A DNA stretch of 64,000 bases from Nordella sp. HKS 07. Its GTDB lineage: Bacteria > Pseudomonadota > Alphaproteobacteria > Rhizobiales > Aestuariivirgaceae. Positions within the stretch are counted from its first letter, which is position 1, and each line of letters begins with the position of its first letter. The translations under genes and the position numbers were made by a program. Of the stretch, positions 58,613 to 64,000 are shown in pieces. The DNA lies in NCBI RefSeq assembly GCF_011046735.1, contig NZ_CP049258.1, forward strand, positions 5,846,001-5,910,000. Reading direction: 5' to 3'. The notes under the pieces were generated by a model, which saw nothing but the letters and a program-made list of their open reading frames with translations, did not search any database and was not told the DNA's origin.

Positions 58613-59320
58613 GTGACCAACGACCGGACGCGCTTTACCGATCAGGAATTCCAGGCGATAGCGGCGCTCCTCGGCTACACCTTCCGCAACCGCGATCTTC
58701 TCAAGTCGGCGCTGACCCACGGGAGCGGAAGCAAGGGCAATACCACCACCACCTATGAGCGCCTGGAGTTCCTGGGCGACCGGGTGCTGGGTCTTGTCAT
58801 CGCCGAAGAGCTCTATGTGCGCAACCCGCGCAAGGCGGAAGGCGCGCTCGCCCAGAATTTCAGCCTCCTGGTGCGCGCCGAGGCATGTGCCGAGGCTGCC
58901 CGCGATCTCGGTATCTCCGAGCACATACGCGTCGGCCTGAAAGAAAAGGCGCAAGGCATGACGAACCAGACCGTGATTTTGGGCGATGTCATGGAGTCGA
59001 TTCTGGGGGCCATATATCTCGATGGCGGGCTGGAGCCCGCCCGCTCGCTTATCATGCGCCTGTGGGAGGAGCGCCTCTCCAGCGGCACCCTGCTGGTCAA
59101 GGACGCCAAGAGCTTCCTGCAGGAATGGGCGCTCGCGCTGGGCAAGGCGATTCCCGACTACCGGATCGTCTCGCGCGAGGGACCTGATCATTCGCCCAGT
59201 TTCACCATTGCCGTAACCGTCGAAGGCTTTGCCGAGGCAATTGCCAGCGCCCCCTCGAAGCGCCATGGTGAGCAGCTTGCCGCCGAGGCCTTCCTCCGTC
59301 GAGAGAAGATCAGAAAGTGA
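58613..59320 (+). CDS. rnc: Ribonuclease III
   Basis: RNase III cuts double-stranded RNA in rRNA and mRNA processing. The 235-residue protein has the signature YERLEFLGDRVLGLVIAEELY, the second acidic block LGDVMESILGAIYLDGG, and a C-terminal dsRNA-binding domain (KSFLQEWALALGKAIPDYRIVSREG). The start is GTG 58613 with GAGG just upstream. It overlaps era by four bases. Confidence 0.96.
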   Translation: MTNDRTRFTDQEFQAIAALLGYTFRNRDLLKSALTHGSGSKGNTTTTYERLEFLGDRVLGLVIAEELYVRNPRKAEGALAQNFSLLVRAEACAEAARDLGISEHIRVGLKEKAQGMTNQTVILGDVMESILGAIYLDGGLEPARSLIMRLWEERLSSGTLLVKDAKSFLQEWALALGKAIPDYRIVSREGPDHSPSFTIAVTVEGFAEAIASAPSKRHGEQLAAEAFLRREKIRK

Positions 59321-60213
59321 CAAATACCGAAACCCGCTGCGGCTTCTGCGCCATCATCGGGGCGCCCAATGCCGGCAAATCGACCCTGGTGAACGCGCTT
59401 GCGGGCGCCAAGGTGTCGATCGTCTCGCACAAGGTCCAGACCACGCGTTCGCGGCTGCGCGCCATTGTCATCGCCGGCGCGAGCCAGATCGTTTTCGTCG
59501 ACACGCCGGGCATCTTCAAGCCGAAGCGCACGCTCGACGAGGCGATGGTCGAGGGCGCCTGGTCGGGGGCGAGCGAGGCCGACGCGGTCGTGCTTCTCGC
59601 CGATGTCCGCAAGGGTCTCAATGACGAAGTGCTGGCGATCATCGAGGGTCTCAGGAAGTACGGCATCCAGGCCTTCCTGGCGCTCAACAAGATCGATCTG
59701 GTGAAGGCCGAAACGCTGCTCGATCTCGCCCGGACATTCAACGAGGCTTTCGCCTTTCGCGAGACCTTCATGATCAGTGCCCTGAACAAGAGCGGCATCG
59801 ACAGGCTGAAGGACAAGATCGCCGGCCTGATGCCGGCCGGCCCCTGGCTCTATGCCGAGGACCAGATCGCCGATGTGCCGCTGAGATTCATTGCCGCCGA
59901 GACGACGCGCGAGAAGGTATATGAGCGCCTGCATGAGGAGCTGCCCTATTCCTCGACGGTTGAGACGGAGAATTGGGAAGAGCGCAAGGATGGCTCGGTC
60001 CGCATCGACCAGGTGATATATGTCGAGCGCGAGAGCCAGCGCAAGATCGTCCTCGGTAAGAACGGCCAGACCATCAAGGCGCTCGGGCAGGCGGCGCGTC
60101 TCGATCTTGAGAAGGCGCTGGAGCGGCGCGTGCACCTGTTTTTGTTCGTCAAGGTGCGCGAGAACTGGGCCAAGGACCCCGAACGCCTGCGCATGATGGG
60201 ATTGCTGGATTGA
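59317..60213 (+). CDS. era: GTPase Era
   Basis: Era binds 16S rRNA during assembly of the small ribosomal subunit. The 298 residues have G1 GAPNAGKSTLVN, the switch region VSHKVQTTRSRLRAI, G3 DTPGIF, G4 NKID and a C-terminal KH domain (ESQRKIVLGKNGQTIKALGQAARLDLE). It starts with GTG inside the rnc stop region. A palindromic repeat follows its stop. Confidence 0.97.
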   Translation: MTNTETRCGFCAIIGAPNAGKSTLVNALAGAKVSIVSHKVQTTRSRLRAIVIAGASQIVFVDTPGIFKPKRTLDEAMVEGAWSGASEADAVVLLADVRKGLNDEVLAIIEGLRKYGIQAFLALNKIDLVKAETLLDLARTFNEAFAFRETFMISALNKSGIDRLKDKIAGLMPAGPWLYAEDQIADVPLRFIAAETTREKVYERLHEELPYSSTVETENWEERKDGSVRIDQVIYVERESQRKIVLGKNGQTIKALGQAARLDLEKALERRVHLFLFVKVRENWAKDPERLRMMGLLD

Positions 60214-60242
60214 CGATTTAATTGCGGCTCTCTCGCAGTATC

Positions 60243-60365
60243 CTCACGCTGAGGTGCTTCGCCGAAGGCGAAGCCTCGAAGCGTCCATCAGGATAGAGTA
60301 AGAATGCTGCAACACACCCTTCGAGGCTCCCCCGGCTCAGGGCCGGGGTCGCACCTCAGGGTGAG
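60243..60365. repeat. Palindromic intergenic repeat (type B) between era and recO
   Basis: The ends CTCACGCTGAGGTGC and GCACCTCAGGGTGAG are inverted copies (14 of 15 match). Inside are hairpins GCTTCGCC-gaa-GGCGAAGC and CCCCGGC-tcagg-GCCGGGG. Elements with CTCA(C/T)CCTGAGG-type ends are frequent between genes of alphaproteobacteria such as Bradyrhizobium. It would be transcribed as part of the era-recO message. Confidence 0.8.
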
Positions 60366-60376
60366 GGTGGATACGC

Positions 60377-61099
60377 ATGGAATGGAAGGACGAAGGCATA
60401 GTTCTGGCGGTCAGGCGCCATGGTGAATCGAGCGCCATCGCCGAACTTCTGACCGCGACGCGCGGACGCTCCTTAGGATTGGTGCGCGGCGGCCGCTCAC
60501 GCCAGATGCGCCCGGTTCTGCAGCCTGGAAATATCGTGCTCGCCACCTGGCGCGCCCGCCTCGAGGAGCATCTCGGCAACTTCGCCCTTGAACCTCTCGA
60601 GCTCAAGGCAGGCCTGCTCATCGGCGAGGCGATGCGGCTCGCCGCCTTGACGACGCTCACCACGGAAGCCCAGATGCTGCCGGAGCGCGAGCCGCATCCG
60701 CGCCTCTATGCGGCAATGCGGGTCATGCTCGACGCGCTCGAAAATGAGGACACCTGGCCGGCGCTGTTGGTGCGCTGGGAAATGGGGCTGCTCGACGAAC
60801 TGGGTTTCGGGCTCGACCTTGCCCGCTGTGCCGCGACGGGGACGAGCGACGATCTCGTCTATGTTTCGCCCAAGACGGGGAGGGCGGTGAGCCGTGCGGC
60901 GGGGCAAGGCTATCACGACCGTCTTCTGCTCCTGCCGGCTTTCCTGATGGGCGTCGAAGTAAAAACACCGGGGCTTGCCGATGTGATCGACGGGCTCAAG
61001 CTGACCGGCTATTTCCTCGACCGGCATGTGTTCGGCCCGCGCGGAATCAACGCCCCTGAATCCCGCCACTGGATCGTGGCTCATCTAAGCGCGAGGTAG
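60377..61099 (+). CDS. recO: DNA repair protein RecO
   Basis: RecO loads RecA with RecR in gap repair. The 240-residue protein has the N-terminal OB fold (MEWKDEGIVLAVRRHGESSAIAELLTATRGRSLGLVRGGRS) and the helical C-terminal part (RWEMGLLDELGFGLDLARCAATG). The zinc-finger Cys set of some RecO proteins is reduced to one Cys here. It follows era after the type B repeat, as in other rhizobia. Confidence 0.94.
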   Translation: MEWKDEGIVLAVRRHGESSAIAELLTATRGRSLGLVRGGRSRQMRPVLQPGNIVLATWRARLEEHLGNFALEPLELKAGLLIGEAMRLAALTTLTTEAQMLPEREPHPRLYAAMRVMLDALENEDTWPALLVRWEMGLLDELGFGLDLARCAATGTSDDLVYVSPKTGRAVSRAAGQGYHDRLLLLPAFLMGVEVKTPGLADVIDGLKLTGYFLDRHVFGPRGINAPESRHWIVAHLSAR

Positions 61100-61171
61100 T
61101 CAGGCGCAAAGGCCGCATTGATCGCCATGGTCCGGCTCCATAGATTGCGCCCTGATTTGAAGGGAACTCCC

Positions 61172-61576
61172 ATGCTCGGCCGACTGAATCACGTTGCCAT
61201 CGCCGTGCCTGATCTCGACCAGGGGATCAGGACCTATCGCGATATGCTCGGAGCCAAGGTATCGCCCAAGCAGGCCGAACCCACCCATGGCGTCACGGTC
61301 GTTTTCGTGGAACTGCCCAATACCAAGATCGAGCTGCTCGAGCCTCTGGGCGAAGCCTCGCCGATCAGAGGGTTTTTGGAGAAGAACCCTTCGGGCGGCA
61401 TCCATCATGTCTGCTACGAGGTCGCCGACATCATCGCCGCGCGCGACCGACTGAAGGCCGAGGGCGCGCGCATTCTGGGCGACGGTGAGCCGAAGATCGG
61501 CGCCCATGGCAAGCCGGTGATGTTTCTGCATCCCAAGGATTTCAACGGCACTTTGCTGGAGCTCGAACAGGCATGA
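61172..61576 (+). CDS. mce: Methylmalonyl-CoA epimerase
   Basis: The epimerase converts the (S) form of methylmalonyl-CoA, made by propionyl-CoA carboxylase (pccB at 20.6 kb), to the (R) form for the mutase. The 134-residue VOC protein has LNHVAIAVPDLDQGIRTYRDMLGA, LPNTKIELLEPLGEASPI, GGIHHVCYEV and FLHPKDFNGTLLELEQ, with the His, Glu and His metal ligands. ATG 61172 with GAAGGGA upstream is preferred over 61118. Confidence 0.94.
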   Translation: MLGRLNHVAIAVPDLDQGIRTYRDMLGAKVSPKQAEPTHGVTVVFVELPNTKIELLEPLGEASPIRGFLEKNPSGGIHHVCYEVADIIAARDRLKAEGARILGDGEPKIGAHGKPVMFLHPKDFNGTLLELEQA

Positions 61577-61827
61577 GTATCGGCACCGCGGTCGCCATCT
61601 ATTTCGTGGTCTGGTGGATTGTGCTGTTCGCCATTCTCCCCTGGGGCGTGCAGAACGCTCATGAGGCTGGCGAGACGACGCTCGAGGGTAATGAGCCGGG
61701 CGCGCCGGTGCGTCATCAGATGGGGAAGAAGGCTCTCATCACGACTGTCGTCGCGGCCATCGTCTTTGCGCTGATCTATGGCGCCCTTCTCTATGGCTGG
61801 CCGTGGGTGACGGGGCGGGGGCCATAA
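61573..61827 (+). CDS. DUF1467-family small membrane protein
   Basis: The 84-residue protein has two membrane helices (TAVAIYFVVWWIVLFAILPWGV and ALITTVVAAIVFALIYGALLYGW) with VQNAHEAGE between them. This fits the DUF1467 family, alphaproteobacterial and of unknown function, usually near proS or mce as here. It overlaps mce by four bases. Confidence 0.88.
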   Translation: MSIGTAVAIYFVVWWIVLFAILPWGVQNAHEAGETTLEGNEPGAPVRHQMGKKALITTVVAAIVFALIYGALLYGWPWVTGRGP

Positions 61828-61830
61828 AAA

Positions 61831-61853
61831 AAGCAAGGCTTTCGCCTTGCTTT
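61831..61853. terminator. Hairpin terminator after the mce-DUF1467 pair
   Basis: AAGCAAGGC and GCCTTGCTT form a perfect 9-bp stem around TTTC, two to three bases after the stop codon. The plus-strand T run is short (TTTCTGTT) and a stronger run lies on the minus strand, so it may work in both directions. Confidence 0.65.
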
Positions 61854-61993
61854 CTGTTGAGTGAATATGCCTTCCACTGCGCTCCAGGACTTCGTCCTGT
61901 GGCGGCTGCTGCCCGATATGGCGCGCCGGAAGACTCCTCCCCAGACTTGGGCTTGCGACCCTCATCCTTGTCTTTATTGGACGGCGACGCTAG

Positions 61994-62024
61994 CACATTT
62001 CACTCTCATGTCACGTGAAATGTG
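61994..62024. promoter_or_regulatory. Perfect 10-bp inverted repeat upstream of proS
   Basis: CACATTTCAC (61994-62003) and GTGAAATGTG (62015-62024) are exact inverted copies with 11 bases between. It has no U run after it. It could be an operator for a dimeric repressor or a stem in the proS leader. Confidence 0.45.
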
Positions 62025-62170
62025 ACGGAACAGTGGCAAATATTTCGAACACTACTGGCCGATCATTTCACCATCGGCGTTTTTGATCTTCCGGTACAAA
62101 ACGCGACAGGCTTGAGTTCTGCCCGGATTCCCGTCAAAAGGTCCGCACCCTTCCGCCCACAGGATTCTCC

Positions 62171-63496
62171 ATGCGCATTTCCCAATATTTCATGCCCATA
62201 CTTCGCGACGATCCGAAGGAGGCCGAGATCGCTTCCCACAGGCTCATGCTGCGCTCAGGCATGATCCGGCAGGAGGCCGCCGGCAGCTACTCCTGGTTGC
62301 CGATGGGCTTCCGAGTGCTCAAGAAGATTGAGCAGATCGTGCGCGAGGAGCAGGATCGGGCCGGCGCCATCGAGGTACTGATGCCGACCATCCAATCTTC
62401 CGATCTGTGGAAGAAGTCCGGGCGCTACAATGCGTATGGTCCGGAAATGCTGCGCATCAAGGACCGGCATGACCGCGACATGCTCTACGGGCCGACTAAC
62501 GAGGAGATGATCACCGACATCTTCCGCTCGGGCGTCCAGAGCTACAAGGATCTGCCGCGCAACCTCTATCATATACAGTGGAAATTCCGCGACGAGGTGC
62601 GCCCGCGCTTCGGCGTCATGCGCGGCCGTGAATTCCTGATGAAAGATGCTTATTCCTTCGACGTGACGCGCGAAGCGGGCCAGCATTCCTACAACAAGAT
62701 GTTCGTCGCCTATTTGCGCACCTTTGCCCGCATGGGTTTGAAGGCGGTACCGATGCGCGCCGAGACCGGCCCCATCGGCGGCAAGGACAGCCATGAATTC
62801 CTGATTCTGGCCGATACCGGCGAAAGCGAGGTCTTTTTCGATCGTGACTTCTACGACATGGACTGGACCAATTTCGACATCGACTATGACGATGCCGCCA
62901 AGGTGGCGAAGCTGGTCGAGGACTTCACCTCCAAATATGCCGCAACGGACGAGAAGCACGAGCAGGCCGAGTTCGAGCAGAGGGTGCCGGAAGCCCGCCG
63001 GCTCACCGGCAGGGGGATCGAAGTCGGCCATATTTTCTTCTTCGGGACCAAATATTCTGATCCGCTCGGATGTCTGGTCCAGGGACCGGACGGGAAGCAG
63101 GTGGCCGTGCAATCGGGATCCTACGGAATTGGCGTGTCGCGCCTCGTCGGCGGCATCATCGAAGCGAGCCATGACGAGAACGGCATCATCTGGCCGGAGC
63201 CGGTGGCGCCGTTCAAGGTCGGCCTGATCAATCTGAAGGCAGGCGATGCCGAAACCGACCAGGCCTGCGAGAAAATCTATCGGGACCTGACCTCCAAGGG
63301 CGTCGAAGTGCTCTATGACGACACCGACGAGCGTCCGGGCGGCAAGTTCAAGGTCATGGACCTGATCGGTCTGCCGTGGCAGGTCATCATCGGGCCGCGC
63401 GGCCTGAAGGACGGCATCGCCGAGGTCAAGAACCGCAAGACCGGCGAGCGCAGCAATGTGCCGCTCGCCGATATCGTCGGCAGGTTCCAGGCCTGA
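62171..63496 (+). CDS. proS: Prolyl-tRNA synthetase (short bacterial form)
   Basis: ProS charges tRNA-Pro. The 441-residue protein is the short alphaproteobacterial form without the inserted editing domain. Class II motifs are present: motif 1 around [21 protein letters not shown], motif 2 [29 protein letters not shown] and motif 3 [16 protein letters not shown], followed by the anticodon-binding domain ([11 protein letters not shown]...). Its stop overlaps the next start by one base (TGATG). Confidence 0.97.
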   Translation: MRISQYFMPILRDDPKEAEIASHRLMLRSGMIRQEAAGSYSWLPMGFRVLKKIEQIVREEQDRAGAIEVLMPTIQSSDLWKKSGRYNAYGPEMLRIKDRHDRDMLYGPTNEEMITDIFRSGVQSYKDLPRNLYHIQWKFRDEVRPRFGVMRGREFLMKDAYSFDVTREAGQHSYNKMFVAYLRTFARMGLKAVPMRAETGPIGGKDSHEFLILADTGESEVFFDRDFYDMDWTNFDIDYDDAAKVAKLVEDFTSKYAATDEKHEQAEFEQRVPEARRLTGRGIEVGHIFFFGTKYSDPLGCLVQGPDGKQVAVQSGSYGIGVSRLVGGIIEASHDENGIIWPEPVAPFKVGLINLKAGDAETDQACEKIYRDLTSKGVEVLYDDTDERPGGKFKVMDLIGLPWQVIIGPRGLKDGIAEVKNRKTGERSNVPLADIVGRFQA

Positions 63497-64000
63497 TGGA
63501 GAAAGCGCTGCCGGACACCAAACCCTTCGCGCTCTTCGAGCGGATGCTGGCGAAGCGCTATCTGATGGCGCGCCGGCGCGAGGGTTTCGTCTCGGTCATC
63601 TCGCTGATCTCCTTTCTCGGCATCATGCTGGGCGTCGCCACCCTCATCGTGGTCATGGCGGTGCTCAACGGCTTCCGTGCCGAGCTGCTGAACAAGATCT
63701 TAGGGTTCAGCGGCCATGCCAGCTTCTATTCGAGCGATGCCTCGCCGATCGTCGATTACGAGAACATCACGGCTCGCATCGCCAAGGTGCCGGGCGTCGT
63801 CCATGCCATGCCTTTCGTGGAAGGGCAGGTCATGGCCTCGTCGCGGCGCTACAATACCGGCGCCCTGGTGCGCGGCATTCACGAGGCCGACCTCAAGCGC
63901 CTGCCGAGCATCAACAATAAAGATCTCACCACCGCGCTCAAGGAGATCGGGACCCCGGACCCGGTGACGTCGCTCGACGGCTTCGAGAAGGCTGGCGGGA
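63496..64000 (+). CDS. lolC: Lipoprotein-releasing ABC transporter permease (LolC/LolE family), N-terminal part
   Basis: The gene runs off the right edge; 168 codons are visible. It has the family opening FERMLAKRYLMARRREGFVSVISLISFLGIMLGVATLIVVMAVLNGFRAELLNKILGFSGH, containing the first membrane helix, then the start of the periplasmic domain. With LolD it moves lipoproteins from the inner membrane to LolA. Following proS by a one-base overlap is the usual rhizobial order. Confidence 0.93.
   Translation, partial: MEKALPDTKPFALFERMLAKRYLMARRREGFVSVISLISFLGIMLGVATLIVVMAVLNGFRAELLNKILGFSGHASFYSSDASPIVDYENITARIAKVPGVVHAMPFVEGQVMASSRRYNTGALVRGIHEADLKRLPSINNKDLTTALKEIGTPDPVTSLDGFEKAGG

Larger units (their letters stand above)
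61828..62170. other. 343-bp gap between the DUF1467 gene and proS
   Basis: No credible gene is seen. It holds a hairpin right after the DUF1467 stop (61831-61853), a second hairpin CAGGAC-ttc-GTCCTG near 61886-61900, a perfect 10-bp inverted repeat (61994-62024), and then about 140 bp that should include the proS promoter. The density of hairpins would suit a small RNA, but no known class is recognised. Confidence 0.5.

Noticed and set aside
61739-61996. A Ser/Lys-rich minus-strand frame beside the DUF1467 gene
   Set aside because: It overlaps the DUF1467 gene and a terminator hairpin, has no ribosome binding site and shows no domain.

Overview
The window is a chromosomal segment of an alphaproteobacterium, most likely of the Hyphomicrobiales (Rhizobiales). 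The evidence is gene order: ftsB-pdhA-pdhB-pdhC-(GDSL esterase)-lpdA, then lipA-coq10-like, cinA-ispDF, dusB-ntrB-ntrC-ntrY-ntrX, and rpoZ-rsh-pyrE-acpS-lepB-rnc-era-recO. A fused IspDF, a PdhB with its own lipoyl domain and a short bacterial ProS fit the same group. DNA is GC-rich with strong GC at third codon positions, genes are tightly packed and many stop/start pairs overlap (ATGA or TGATG).

Layout. 1-7 kb: the end of a discoidin-like protein gene, dapA with an attenuator-like leader, a large MalT/LuxR-type regulator, a broken deacetylase gene and small genes. 6.9-13.7 kb: ftsB and the pyruvate dehydrogenase cluster. 14-24.7 kb: threonine breakdown (kbl-tdh), corA, a cupin, the fluoride channel crcB, an RluC-type pseudouridine synthase, a HAD phosphatase, an ATP12-type chaperone, pccB, a DUF4010 membrane protein and dgdA. 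24.7-28.7 kb: an island-like insert with a TorS-like receptor adenylate cyclase divergent from a solitary periplasmic binding protein, next to a truncated DUF2459 gene. 28.7-42.3 kb: rimO, two GlsB-type membrane proteins, lipA, a coq10-like gene, cinA, ispDF, dusB and the two nitrogen two-component systems NtrBC and NtrYX. 42.3-43.1 kb: a 780-bp stretch with no convincing gene. 43-48.5 kb: an aldehyde dehydrogenase, rpmG and a xylose-type ABC transporter. 48.7-53.7 kb: a vanadium haloperoxidase-like enzyme, a CRTAC1/ASPIC protein, an M24-fold protein and a cysteine hydrolase, probably one accessory pathway. 53.9-64 kb: the stringent-response/rnc-era block, then mce, a DUF1467 gene, proS and the start of lolC.

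How genes work together. Pyruvate oxidation (pdhABC, lpdA) needs the lipoyl groups made by LipA. pccB and mce are two steps of propionyl-CoA use. NtrBC and NtrYX sense nitrogen state, while Rsh with the RNA polymerase omega subunit links amino-acid starvation to transcription.

Two things need attention. First, five genes carry reading-frame lesions: four single-base indels, all in runs of G, in the deacetylase, ABC permease, ASPIC protein and rsh genes; and in-frame TGA codons in the deacetylase and a small lipoprotein. The indel pattern looks partly like consensus error, because rsh and the permease are otherwise intact. Second, there is unexplained non-coding structure: a Lys-codon leader before dapA, a two-copy double-hairpin repeat with compensatory changes, four longer palindromic intergenic repeats, and the stretch after ntrX.
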